Shown here one piece after another: positions 25,206-33,956 of a DNA stretch of 37,061 nt. The translations under genes and the position numbers were made by a program. Below the pieces are notes generated by a model that did not search any database, was not told the DNA's origin, and saw nothing but the letters and a program-made list of their open reading frames with translations. The stretch's first letter is position 1; each line of letters opens with the position of its first letter. This DNA comes from Nocardia beijingensis NBRC 16342 (GTDB lineage: Bacteria > Actinomycetota > Actinomycetes > Mycobacteriales > Mycobacteriaceae): assembly GCF_001612785.1 (NCBI RefSeq), contig NZ_BDBC01000006.1, positions 1 through 37,061 on the forward strand, in the 5' to 3' direction.

Positions 25206-26864
25206 TTATCCGATGGCGGGGCCGAGCAAGTCGTCGGCATCCGTGATGCGGTAGGCATACCCCTGTTCGGCGAGAAAACGCTGCCGGTGCGCGGCGTATT
25301 CGGCGTCCAGCGTGTCGCGCGCGACGACCGAGTAGAAGTGCGCCTGCCCGCCGTCGTGTTTCGGACGCAGAAGCCGCCCGAGACGCTGCGCCTCCTCCTG
25401 CCGGGAGCCGAAGGTACCCGAAACCTGGACGGCGACGGACGCTTCCGGCAAATCGATGGAGAAGTTCGCCACCTTGCTCACCACGAGCACCGGAATCTCG
25501 CCGCGCCGGAACGCGTCGAACAGCTCCTCCCGCTCCTTGGTCTTCGTCGACCCCTGGATCACGGGTGCGTCCAGCGCCGCGCCGAGTTCGTCCAGCTGCT
25601 CCAGGTACGCGCCGATGACGAGGCTCGGCGCCTCCTTGTGCTGGGCCAGGATCGACTCGACCACGGCGATCTTGGTGCGCGCGGTGGAGCACAGCTTGTA
25701 CCGCTCCTCCGGCTCCGCGGTCGCGTAGGCCATCCGCTCCGCGTCGGTCAGCGTGACCCTGACCTCGATGCAGTCGGCGGGAGCGATCCACCCCTGGGCC
25801 TCGATGTCCTTCCACGGCGCGTCGTAGCGCTTCGGGCCGATCAGCGAGAACACGTCGCCCTCGCGGCCGTCCTCGCGCACCAGCGTGGCGGTCAGCCCCA
25901 GCCTGCGGCGGGACTGGAGATCGGCGGTCATCCGGAAGACCGGGGCGGGCAGCAGATGCACCTCGTCGTAGATGACCAGCCCCCAGTCCCGGCTGTCGAA
26001 CAGTTCCAGGTGCTTGTACTCGCCTTTGGTGCGCCGGGTGATCACCTGGTAGGTGGCGATGGTGACCGGGCGGATCTCCTTGCGCTCGCCGGAGTACTCG
26101 CCGATCTCCTCCTCGGTGAGCGAGGTGCGCGCGAGCAGTTCGCGCCGCCACTGCCTGCCCGCCACCGTGTTGGTGACCAGGATCAGCGTGGTGGCCTTCG
26201 CCTTGGCCATCGCCGCCGCGCCGACCATCGTCTTGCCCGCGCCGCAGGGCAGCACCACCACCCCGGAACCGCCCGCCCAGAACGAGTCGGCGGCCATCTG
26301 CTGGTAGTCGCGCAGATGCCAGCCGTCGGTCGCGTAGTCCAGTTCGATCGGGTGCGCCTCGCCGTCGACGTAACCCGCGAGGTCCTCGGCGGGCCAGCCG
26401 ATCTTCAGCAGCATCTGCTTGATCCGGCCACGCTCGGACGGATGCACCACCACCGTGTCGTCATCGATGCGCGCGCCGAGCATGGGCGCGATCTTCTTGT
26501 GCCGCAGCACCTCCTCCAGCACCGCGCGATCCAGGCTGACCAGCGTCAACCCGTGCGCCGGATGCTTCACCAGCTGCAGCCTGCCGTAGCGGGCCATGGT
26601 GTCGACGACATCGACGAGCAGCGGCTGCGGCACCGCGTAGCGGGAGAAGCTGACCAGCGCGTCCACCACCTGCTCGGCATCGTGACCAGCGGCGCGCGCA
26701 TTCCACAGCGCCAGCGGCGTCACTCGATAGGTGTGCACGTGCTCGGGCGCCCGCTCCAGTTCGGCGAACGGCGCGATCGCCTGGCGCGCGGCATCGGCCA
26801 ACTCGTGGTCGACCTCCAGCAGCAGCGTTTTATCGCTCTGCACGATCAGCGGACCGTCGTTCAC
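25206..26864 (-). CDS. DNA repair helicase XPB (ERCC3-type)
   Basis: A 552-residue superfamily 2 3'-5' DNA helicase, homologous to M. tuberculosis XPB (Rv0861c). An N-terminal damage-recognition-like region (1-175) precedes the helicase core. This has LPCGAGKT (205-212, Walker A Lys211), YDEVHLLPA (299-307, DEVH box), GLTATLVRED (323-332, motif III plus the XPB-specific RED motif), a thumb-like insertion (~345-385) and motif VI QRLGRLLRPK near 495. GTG 26864 has GGAGGG 4 bases upstream. In bacteria XPB partners the nuclease Bax1 in some species, but no nuclease gene adjoins it here. All motifs are intact. Confidence 0.95.
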   Translation of the reverse strand: MNDGPLIVQSDKTLLLEVDHELADAARQAIAPFAELERAPEHVHTYRVTPLALWNARAAGHDAEQVVDALVSFSRYAVPQPLLVDVVDTMARYGRLQLVKHPAHGLTLVSLDRAVLEEVLRHKKIAPMLGARIDDDTVVVHPSERGRIKQMLLKIGWPAEDLAGYVDGEAHPIELDYATDGWHLRDYQQMAADSFWAGGSGVVVLPCGAGKTMVGAAAMAKAKATTLILVTNTVAGRQWRRELLARTSLTEEEIGEYSGERKEIRPVTIATYQVITRRTKGEYKHLELFDSRDWGLVIYDEVHLLPAPVFRMTADLQSRRRLGLTATLVREDGREGDVFSLIGPKRYDAPWKDIEAQGWIAPADCIEVRVTLTDAERMAYATAEPEERYKLCSTARTKIAVVESILAQHKEAPSLVIGAYLEQLDELGAALDAPVIQGSTKTKEREELFDAFRRGEIPVLVVSKVANFSIDLPEASVAVQVSGTFGSRQEEAQRLGRLLRPKHDGGQAHFYSVVARDTLDAEYAAHRQRFLAEQGYAYRITDADDLLGPAIG

Positions 26865-27014
26865 AGTCCCTCCTCAGTTGATTCCCCGCCATTCTCCCCG
26901 ACCCCACCGACAACCCCGCAGGTTACCGGCCCTTCCCGCGAAACGCGGTTGCGGCAGCGACCGCATGTAACGCCGGAAGGGGTCGATGTCTTCCCGCCGA
27001 CCGTGCGGGACGGC

Positions 27015-29192
27015 TCAGCCGTGCGCGAGCGCGCGTTCGGCGAGCGCGCCGACCACCGGCGCGAGCGCGGTGGCGTAGCCGCTGGTGATGTGGTTGTCGT
27101 CGCGGTAGACGAGGGTGTTCCCGACGATGACCGGACAGCGGGCGGCGGTGCAGAACAGCGAGGTCAGGTCGGCGTACTGCCCGCCGCCCGCGGTGGCCGC
27201 CGCGCGTTCGGCGGCAATGCCAGCGTCGTCGACCGCGACCGCACGGGCGGGCGCGCACGCGGAGGCGTCATCGATGTGTTCGGCCACACACGCGGGCACG
27301 GTGGCGTGCGGATCGGGGACGCCGCCGAGCACCAGGACCGCCGAGCCCAGCTCGCGCAGCTGGGCGGCCAGGCGGCGCACGCTGTCGATCCACGCCGGGT
27401 CGTAGGTCGCGAAGCCGAAGTCGCCGCCATAGCGGCGGGACATGCCGACCACGACCAGCCGGGGCCGCTCGTGCCGCAGCCTGGCCATGATCTGCTCGCG
27501 CCACTGCTCGCACTCGGTGTACGTCCGCCCCAGGTACGGACTGGTGATGGGCAGATCGAGCAGCGGGCAGGTGACCTTCGCCATGGTCTCCAGCCGCCAA
27601 TGCCGCGCGACGGCGATGTCCTCGAACGCCGGTTGCCACATCGCCGCGTGGGAGTCACCCACCAAGGCGACCGTGGTGGCCGAGGCGGGATCACCGGAGG
27701 CGCACTCCCCCTGGCCCACGTCGGTCCAGGAACGGAAGCAACCGTTGTCGAACACCTCCGCTCGGTCGCCGCGCGCGTTCGACAGCGCGGGCGTGAGATT
27801 CGACGGGACGTCGCGGACCTCCGCCGAGGCGGCGACCGCCGCTTGGGTCTGTGCGGTCAGCTGCTCGATCGCGGCGTCGTAGGGGTCGGCGGTGGGAGCG
27901 GCCGGTGCGGCCGGTGTCGTCAGCGTGAGACCTCGCGCCGCCGTGCCGTGCCCGACCGGAGGCGGGACGAGCACGAGTAGCGCGGCCGCCACACCGATGG
28001 CCAGCGCGGTGCTCACACCACCGCAGGCGAGGCTGAGCCGGCCCGAACCGCGCAGGCGGGTCGCGAAGCGAACCGGATTCTCGATCAACCGCTGAGTGAG
28101 CACGGCGAGCCCACCCGCCATGACGACCGCGCCCAGTGCGCCGACCAGCCCGAGCGGGCGGCCGAGCGCGTGCGGGGCCAGCATCAGCACCGGCCAGTGC
28201 CAGAGATACCAGGAGTAGGACAGCCTGCCGACGGCCTGCATCTCGGATACCGCCAGCACCCGGCCGACGCCGAATCGCGATGCGACACAGCCGCTTCCGA
28301 TGACCAGGACCGCGCCGAGCACGGGCAGCAGCGCCGCGATGCCCGGATACGGGGTCTTCTCGTCGAGCCGAACGCAGGCCACGACGATCAGACCGGCTCC
28401 CATCCACCCCACGCAGGTGGCCGCCGACTTCGGCAACCGGGACCAGAGCACGACCGACAGCGCCACCATGCCGCCCGCGGCCAGCTCCCAGGCCCGCGCG
28501 GGCAGCGCGAAGAACGCCCACGGTGGCATGGTGCGGGTCCAGGTCAGCGCGACCGCGAAAGAGAGCGCGGCGACGACGACGAGAACGATCAGGTACGGCA
28601 GCGCGGTGGCCGAACCGCCGCGGCGCCGTCGCACGAGCCAAGACGTCGCGATCACCAGCGCGGGCCAGATCAGATAGAACTGCTCCTCCACGCCGAGCGA
28701 CCAGAAGTGCTGAAACGGTGAAGGCGGCGCGTCCGCGGCGAGGTAGTCGGTGCCCTGCATGGCGAACCGATAGTTCCCGGCGTACAGCGCGCTGGCGATC
28801 CCGTCGCCGAGCGCTTGGCGCGCCTGCAGCGGCGGCAGCAGCACGGCCGCCCCGATCGCCGTTGCCACCAGCACGACCCCCGCGGCAGGCAGCAACCTGC
28901 GCGCCCGCGCGCCGTAGAACCGGACGAGCCCGACAGTGCCGTCGACCGCCGCTTCCCGATACAGCATTCCCGTGATGAGAAAACCGGAAATCACGAAAAA
29001 TACGTCCACACCGGCAAATCCCCCACCGATCCCCGGCACACCGGCATGAAAAAGCACCACGGCCAGTACCGCGACCGCCCGCATTCCTTCGATGTCCCCC
29101 CGAAATGCCGCCCCCGGCGACACTCCGTCGATCAGCTCCGCCCGCCGATTTCCCAACCCGCTGACCGTGGCCGCCATGCGCAGCATTGTCAT
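27015..29192 (-). CDS. OafA/YrhL-type acyltransferase with C-terminal SGNH domain
   Basis: A 725-residue membrane enzyme that O-acetylates a cell-envelope polysaccharide or peptidoglycan. The N-terminal acyltransferase-3 domain (about 28-400) has FRGDIEGMRA (30-39), LFHAG (His49, catalytic type) and GVDVFFVISGFLITG, with ten or so transmembrane helices. After a linker, the extracellular SGNH hydrolase domain (from ~506) carries VGDSHAAMW (Ser514) and YRDDNHIT (Asp/His near 698-701), completing the catalytic set. The two-domain layout is that of OafA-like transferases acting outside the membrane. The start is uncertain: ATG 29192 and ATG 29186 both lack a good ribosome-binding site. Confidence 0.88.
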   Translation of the reverse strand: MTMLRMAATVSGLGNRRAELIDGVSPGAAFRGDIEGMRAVAVLAVVLFHAGVPGIGGGFAGVDVFFVISGFLITGMLYREAAVDGTVGLVRFYGARARRLLPAAGVVLVATAIGAAVLLPPLQARQALGDGIASALYAGNYRFAMQGTDYLAADAPPSPFQHFWSLGVEEQFYLIWPALVIATSWLVRRRRGGSATALPYLIVLVVVAALSFAVALTWTRTMPPWAFFALPARAWELAAGGMVALSVVLWSRLPKSAATCVGWMGAGLIVVACVRLDEKTPYPGIAALLPVLGAVLVIGSGCVASRFGVGRVLAVSEMQAVGRLSYSWYLWHWPVLMLAPHALGRPLGLVGALGAVVMAGGLAVLTQRLIENPVRFATRLRGSGRLSLACGGVSTALAIGVAAALLVLVPPPVGHGTAARGLTLTTPAAPAAPTADPYDAAIEQLTAQTQAAVAASAEVRDVPSNLTPALSNARGDRAEVFDNGCFRSWTDVGQGECASGDPASATTVALVGDSHAAMWQPAFEDIAVARHWRLETMAKVTCPLLDLPITSPYLGRTYTECEQWREQIMARLRHERPRLVVVGMSRRYGGDFGFATYDPAWIDSVRRLAAQLRELGSAVLVLGGVPDPHATVPACVAEHIDDASACAPARAVAVDDAGIAAERAAATAGGGQYADLTSLFCTAARCPVIVGNTLVYRDDNHITSGYATALAPVVGALAERALAHG

Positions 29193-29342
29193 CGGTCCGG
29201 CCGGGCAAGTCCCGCCGACTCGCCGCCTGGCATGCGCCTCGGCCTGCATCTTCGGCCCTTTCGATCGCTGTTGCGGCGGCACCGGCGCAGCGTCGGCGGG
29301 TATGCTCCTGGCTGCTGAGGCCAGACCGAAAGAGGGGGCGCC

Positions 29343-29642
29343 ATGGGCGATTTCGACCTAGATCCGGAACAAACGCGCGAACTCGCTCGTGTAGTTCGTG
29401 GCCATGCCGACGCGACCGCGCAGTTGACACCCCTGACCCAAGGGGTGCGCGCGGAGCCGACGCTCCCGAAGTCGGACATCGCGGCGACGATCGACTCTTT
29501 GAGTGGAGCGTTGGAGAAGGTGATCGACTACCACACGCGTCAACTGCGCGGTTTCGCCGACAGCGCGGACGCCGCGGTCGAGGCATTCCTCGCGCAGGAC
29601 GCCGAATTCGCGTCCCGGCTGAAGCAGGCAGGACAGAAGTGA
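29343..29642 (+). CDS. EspC-like type VII secretion-associated protein (DUF2580)
   Basis: A 99-residue all-helical protein: DLDPEQTRELARVVRGHADA (4-23) and SLSGALEKVIDYHTRQLRGF (52-71) are two amphipathic helices, as in DUF2580/EspC proteins related to WXG100. Such small proteins are secreted through ESX systems or pair with larger substrates. ATG 29343 has AGAGGGGG a few bases upstream, and TATGCT at 29301-29306 may be its -10. The stop overlaps the GTG of the next gene (GTGA at 29639-29642), so the two products are made together. No ESX core genes lie in the window. Confidence 0.75.
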   Translation: MGDFDLDPEQTRELARVVRGHADATAQLTPLTQGVRAEPTLPKSDIAATIDSLSGALEKVIDYHTRQLRGFADSADAAVEAFLAQDAEFASRLKQAGQK

Positions 29643-30841
29643 GCGGAGGAAACTATGTCGACGCGCTCACTGTTCCTTTGGTCCTGTCCTGGGATCCACG
29701 TGCCGCTATCGCGATCGCGGACAAGTTCAAAGAGAAAGCCTCCCAGCTCGACGACCATACCCACAAAGCCGCAGTGTCGATAGACATGTCATATACGTAC
29801 TATCGAGGAAAGTCAGGTGAGTCGGCGCGCGACCGGGGACATCAGGATCGCGAGCATGCCCGCCGCACAAAAGAAGTGCTGGTCGGAATCCAACAGGAAA
29901 TCTACAAGCACATCGCTTCGATCGTCGACTACGTCGATGTCATCCGCGAGAAAAAGGCCGAGGCGGAAGAGTCGGAATTCGATCTGTTCGTCAGAGACGA
30001 CGGCGGAGTCGACTCCCGGATGTCGAACGGGGAAGTCCTCTTGAAATTCGGCCCCTCTGGTCTGGTCGAGAAAGAGGGTTACGAGGCGTATCTCACCGCC
30101 CAGATCAGGGCTGCGCTCACAGCTGTTCAGCAGGTGGACAAGGAAGGCGCCGATCAGGTTCGACGCTGGCTGGAAGAGCTGTCGGACGAAGTCAAACGCG
30201 GCACCACCGCGATGCCAGAAGATCCCGAACTGGCCAAGATTCTGAACAAATACCAGACCGCACCGTCGAAGTCGGGCGCCAGTCTGTGGCCCTCCGGCCT
30301 GCTGCTGACCGAAATCCGCCTGCTCTACCCCGACTTCCAGCCGACACTCATGACACCGGAGGAGGCGGCACTCGTCTCGACGCTTCTCATGAAACCCACC
30401 GGCGTGGCGGATGTCGCCGAATTCTTCGAACTCAAGTCACAGGCCGAAAACGCGGCGAAAGCCGCATACCCCGATATTCCTTCAGCCTGGGCAGACGATC
30501 ATGGCGATGCCTATCGGCACATGTACTGGAACGCCTTGATGACCCAGAAGTACGGGGAAGAGTGGACCGCATCGTTCGCCACCGCCCACGAGGGAACGGG
30601 TGCGAACACCCCAGCGCGTGAGGCCATGGATCTCTACAACAACGAGCAAGGCCGCAAAATCGCGGTCGATCATCCCGACGCTTCACCCGAGGAACTGCAA
30701 CGCCTGGTCCGCCAGCGAATCGATGCCGGACAGGCGATCGTGATCGACAACCGGCAGCAGATCGAGTGGAGTAATCGTGTTCCGATCGGCGACACGGTCT
30801 CACCCCACTCGTCGGATATTCCTCTTCCAGGAGCGAAATGA
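29639..30841 (+). CDS. Putative type VII effector with C-terminal DUF6973-like toxin domain
   Basis: A 400-residue protein with no signal peptide. Residues 1-190 are helical and charged (coiled-coil-like around 70-115), the kind of N-terminal region ESX substrates have. Residues about 276-365 carry a set of invariant-looking polar residues: DAYRHMYWNA (290-299; His294, Trp297), TAHEGTG (315-321; His317, Glu318) and MDLYNNEQGR (330-339; Asp331, Asn334/335). This DAxRHxxW...AHE...MDLxNNxxGR pattern is that of DUF6973-type domains at the C-termini of large secreted proteins, suggesting a hydrolase-like or toxin activity that is not established. GC is lower than in neighbours. It overlaps both adjacent genes. 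Confidence 0.75.
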   Translation: MSGGNYVDALTVPLVLSWDPRAAIAIADKFKEKASQLDDHTHKAAVSIDMSYTYYRGKSGESARDRGHQDREHARRTKEVLVGIQQEIYKHIASIVDYVDVIREKKAEAEESEFDLFVRDDGGVDSRMSNGEVLLKFGPSGLVEKEGYEAYLTAQIRAALTAVQQVDKEGADQVRRWLEELSDEVKRGTTAMPEDPELAKILNKYQTAPSKSGASLWPSGLLLTEIRLLYPDFQPTLMTPEEAALVSTLLMKPTGVADVAEFFELKSQAENAAKAAYPDIPSAWADDHGDAYRHMYWNALMTQKYGEEWTASFATAHEGTGANTPAREAMDLYNNEQGRKIAVDHPDASPEELQRLVRQRIDAGQAIVIDNRQQIEWSNRVPIGDTVSPHSSDIPLPGAK

Positions 30842-31386
30842 TGAAAGTCTTGCGGGCGGTTTCGTTGACGACTCTCGGGATCGTCGCCGCGACCATGACG
30901 GCGTGTTCTTCATCGCATAGCGGACACGACAACGGGATCGGCGCCACCTGCGCCGGGTCGTTCGACATGTTGTCCACGGACGAACCGTTGGGCGCGAGAG
31001 ACGCTCTGGACCGTGCGGTTTCCGAAGCCATCGGCAGGCCCGAGAAGGTGAGCGTGGCGGACCTGACGCGGGCGGCGGGCTGGTCGGCTACCTGGGATCG
31101 GGTCGTGGTCGCCAAATCCGGCATCACCCGGGAGCGCATGAATCAAGCCAGCGGCCTCCAGGATTACTGCTGGCCGAACCTCCCCACCGCCGTCGGCAGC
31201 GACGGGCCCGCGCGCGTGTTCTACGTCTTCTTCGACGGCGACAGACCACTGCAGTCGATCCGCACGGACACGAGCAAGGAGTACTTCCACCGATATGGCA
31301 GTGGCGACGTGCTGCGCCCCGACACCCGCCTCGAGCCGGTGCCACCACGATCACCCGGAAGCGCCGGGTATTTCCAACCGGCGTAG
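30838..31386 (+). CDS. Small lipoprotein, candidate immunity protein
   Basis: A 182-residue protein with a signal peptide and the lipobox MTAC (Cys23), so it should be anchored on the outer face of the membrane. The mature domain has two further Cys (TCAGS, YCWPNL) and a region FYVFFDGDRPLQSIRTD. ATG 30838 (or ATG 30841, better spaced from AGGAG at 30829-30833) overlaps the stop of the effector gene. Coupled translation with a putative toxin plus surface location suggests that it neutralises that toxin, but this rests on position only. No family recognised. Confidence 0.72.
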   Translation: MMKVLRAVSLTTLGIVAATMTACSSSHSGHDNGIGATCAGSFDMLSTDEPLGARDALDRAVSEAIGRPEKVSVADLTRAAGWSATWDRVVVAKSGITRERMNQASGLQDYCWPNLPTAVGSDGPARVFYVFFDGDRPLQSIRTDTSKEYFHRYGSGDVLRPDTRLEPVPPRSPGSAGYFQPA

Positions 31387-31463
31387 ACCGGCCCATTCGC
31401 TCACGTCCAGCAGGTGGCGAGTGGACCGCGACAAGGGGCGGTGGGGCGGGTGAGGATCGGGGC

Positions 31464-32108
31464 ATGATCGAGATGGCGGCGGTGGTGGGGGTTGCGGTGG
31501 CGGCGTTGGGGATGGTGCTCACGCCGGGGCCGAACATGATGTATCTGGTGTCGCGGACGGTGTCGCAGGGGCGGCGAGCCGGGTTGGTGTCGTTGACGGG
31601 GGTGGCGGCGGGGTTCGGGGTGTATCTGGCGGCGGCGACGGCGGGCATCACGGCGGTGTTCGCGGTGGTGCCAGGCCTGTATCTGGCGGTGAAGCTGGCG
31701 GGGGCCGCGTATCTGGGGTGGCTGGCCTGGCAGGCGCTGCGGCCGGGCGGCGTCTCGGTCTTCACGCCCGCGGCGCTCTCCCCCGACCCCACCCGGCGTT
31801 TGTTCACGATGGGGCTGGTCACCAACCTGCTGAATCCGAAGATCGCGATCATGTACATGGCTCTGATCCCGCAGTTCGTCGCGCCGGAGCGCGGGAAGGT
31901 GTGGTTGCAGAGCCTGTGCCTCGGCTCGGTGCAGATCGCGGTGGCGCTCACCGTGAACGGCCTGATCGTCCTCGGGGCGGGCGGTTTGGCGACGTTCCTC
32001 GCCGCCCGCCCCCTGTGGCTGCGCACCCAGCGATACATCACCGGCACGATGCTGGGTGCGATCGCCGCCCTGCTCGCCACCGACCGCGCCCGGCCCGTAC
32101 CGGCCTGA
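31464..32108 (+). CDS. LysE family amino-acid exporter
   Basis: A 214-residue membrane protein with six predicted helices. LTPGPNMMYLVSRTVSQGRRAG (around 18-39) is the LysE/RhtB signature and TNLLNPKIAIMYMALIPQF (~120-138) the second conserved block. ATG 31464 follows a G-rich stretch without a textbook Shine-Dalgarno sequence. The first half of the gene is extremely GC-rich at third positions. Export of amino acids or related small molecules is expected; no regulator gene adjoins it. It converges on the DHFR-like gene. Confidence 0.92.
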   Translation: MIEMAAVVGVAVAALGMVLTPGPNMMYLVSRTVSQGRRAGLVSLTGVAAGFGVYLAAATAGITAVFAVVPGLYLAVKLAGAAYLGWLAWQALRPGGVSVFTPAALSPDPTRRLFTMGLVTNLLNPKIAIMYMALIPQFVAPERGKVWLQSLCLGSVQIAVALTVNGLIVLGAGGLATFLAARPLWLRTQRYITGTMLGAIAALLATDRARPVPA

Positions 32109-32128
32109 GCCGAGCGCCGTTCAGCCGA

Positions 32129-32671
32129 TTACGTCAACCGGTAGTGCAGTTCCGCGAATTGACCGGCCTGCTCGACGGCCGTCAGCCGCATCCGGTCGGA
32201 CAGGATGCGCCGCGGCAGCAGTGGGGCGCCCGCACCCAGCGTCACCGGAGCGACGCTCACCTTGACGTGATCGAGCAGTCCCGCGTCGGCGAACTGTCCG
32301 GCCAGGTCGCCGCCGCCGACGATCCAGATGTCGCGTTCACCGGCCGCTTCGGCCATCGCTCGGTGCACCGCCTCGACCGGCCCCGAGACGAACCGGAGAT
32401 TCGCGCCCGGTATCGCGGGAAGATCCCGGTGGGTGAAGACCCAGCACGGGAGGTCGCCGTAGTACTTGCGCCAGTTCTCCGGTGGTTCGTTGGCCACGAC
32501 CCATTCGTAGGTGGTCGCGCCCATGCACATGGCGCCGACCCGCGCGAGGAAGCCCGCGATGCCCGCCTGCGCCTCGTCCGCGCCCTCCACCTCGAAAAGC
32601 CAGGTGAGCGAGTTGTCCGTGTCGGCGAGATAGCCGTCGAGAGAGGTTGCCGTGTAGTACTGGGTTGCCAT
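32129..32671 (-). CDS. Dihydrofolate reductase family protein (RibD C-terminal type)
   Basis: A 180-residue NADPH-dependent reductase of the DHFR/RibD-C fold. Family marks are ATSLDGYLAD (8-17) near the N-terminus, GATTYEWV (about 51-58) and IWIVGGGDLAGQFADAGLLD (~115-134), the nucleotide-binding GGG segment. ATG 32671 has GGAAGG upstream with short spacing. These stand-alone proteins are not the housekeeping FolA and their substrates are mostly unknown. It is 47 bp downstream of the DapC-like gene on the same strand and may be co-transcribed with it. Confidence 0.9.
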   Translation of the reverse strand: MATQYYTATSLDGYLADTDNSLTWLFEVEGADEAQAGIAGFLARVGAMCMGATTYEWVVANEPPENWRKYYGDLPCWVFTHRDLPAIPGANLRFVSGPVEAVHRAMAEAAGERDIWIVGGGDLAGQFADAGLLDHVKVSVAPVTLGAGAPLLPRRILSDRMRLTAVEQAGQFAELHYRLT

Positions 32672-32718
32672 GCCTTCCACGTTGCCAGCAAAACCTGACA
32701 GTTCACGGCAAGGTTGTG

Positions 32719-33885
32719 TCAAGCGCGACGCAACCGGCGGACCCCCTCGTCCAGCGTTTCGTCGCGCTTGCAGAAGGTGAACCGCACCAGATGACTCCAG
32801 GCGGCGGTGTCGTCGGCGAACGCGATGACCGGCACCGCCGCCACACCCTGCCGCTTCGGCAGGTCACGGCAGAAGGCCAGGCCGTCGGCGGCGCCGAGCG
32901 GGGTGATGTCGGCGACGACGAAGTAACCGCCCGCGCTCGGATACACCCGCAGACCGGCGTCGGCGAGCGCGGCGGACAGGCGAAGCCGTTTCTGCGACAG
33001 CGCCTCCCGGAGCCTGCCGACCCACTCCAGCTCGTGATCGATCGCGTGCGCCACGGCGGGCTGGAACGGCCCGCCCGCCACGAAGGTCAGGAATTGTTTG
33101 GCCGCGAGCACCCCGTCGATCAGGTCGGCGGGTCCGCAGGCCCACCCGGTCTTCCATCCGGTGACGCTGAAGGTCTTGGCCGCGCTCGATACCACGATGG
33201 TGCGCTCGGCCATGCCCGGCAACGTGGCCAGGCTGATGTGCTCGACGCCGTCGTAGACCAAGTGCTCGTAGACCTCGTCGGTGAGCACCAGAATGTCGTG
33301 CTCGCAAGCGATCTCGGCAATCGCGAGCAAGTCCGCCCGCCCGAGTACGGTGCCGGTGGGATTGTGCGGGGAGTTGACGATGAGCATCCGGGTCGCCGGG
33401 GTGATGGCCGCGCGCAGACTGTCCAAGTCCAGCACGAACCGATCCCCGTCGGCCACCAGACGCGCCGTGCGCCGCCGGGCCCCCGCCAGCGCCACGGCGG
33501 CGGCGTAGGAGTCGTAGTACGGCTCGATCAGCACCACTTCTTCGCCCGGCTCGACCAAGCCGAGTACAGCCGCGCTGATCGCCTCGGTCGCGCCCACCGT
33601 CACCAGGACCTGCGAGTCGGGGTCGTAGTCGGTCCCGTAACGCCGTGCGCGGTCGTCGGCGACGGCTCGGCGCAGCACCGGCATGCCGCGCCCCGGCGGG
33701 TACTGATTGAGTCCGTCGGCGATGGCGCGGCGGGCGACTTCCAGCATGCTCGCGGGCCCGTCGGTGTCCGGGAACCCCTGCCCCAGGTTGACCGCGTCGT
33801 GCCGGATGGCCAGTTCGGTCATCTCGGCGAAGATGGTGGACGCGAAGGGTCGCAGACGGGCAACGGTCGGATGTCGCGAGGGCAT
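32719..33885 (-). CDS. dapC: Class I/II aminotransferase, DapC-like (N-succinyldiaminopimelate aminotransferase)
   Basis: A 388-residue pyridoxal-phosphate enzyme of fold type I. Residues seen are NLGQGFPD (33-40), NSPHNPTGTV (171-180, Asn175), TDEVYEHLVY (202-211, Asp203 and Tyr206), SSAAKTFSVTGWKTGW (233-248, Schiff-base Lys237) and the C-terminal VRFTFCKRDE with the carboxylate-binding Arg. It resembles Rv0858c, assigned as DapC of the lysine/diaminopimelate pathway; kynurenine and methionine aminotransferases share the fold, so the substrate is probable rather than proven. ATG 33885 is the natural start. The synteny with Rv0858c supports the name. Confidence 0.85.
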   Translation of the reverse strand: MPSRHPTVARLRPFASTIFAEMTELAIRHDAVNLGQGFPDTDGPASMLEVARRAIADGLNQYPPGRGMPVLRRAVADDRARRYGTDYDPDSQVLVTVGATEAISAAVLGLVEPGEEVVLIEPYYDSYAAAVALAGARRRTARLVADGDRFVLDLDSLRAAITPATRMLIVNSPHNPTGTVLGRADLLAIAEIACEHDILVLTDEVYEHLVYDGVEHISLATLPGMAERTIVVSSAAKTFSVTGWKTGWACGPADLIDGVLAAKQFLTFVAGGPFQPAVAHAIDHELEWVGRLREALSQKRLRLSAALADAGLRVYPSAGGYFVVADITPLGAADGLAFCRDLPKRQGVAAVPVIAFADDTAAWSHLVRFTFCKRDETLDEGVRRLRRA

Positions 33886-33956
33886 AACCGGAGACTAGTC
33901 CAGTTGCCCGGCACCGCCTCGAGACAGCTGGCAGCACTGCGCGGGCCAGGCTGGGC

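Noticed and set aside
26865..27014. Partial inverted repeat (CCCTTCC/GGAAGGG) upstream of the XPB gene
   Set aside because: The complementary arms are short and far apart, and no clear promoter or terminator role can be assigned.
25185..27980. 931-codon plus-strand open frame across XPB and the acyltransferase
   Set aside because: Antisense to two well-supported genes and composed of repetitive Arg/His/Gly sequence.
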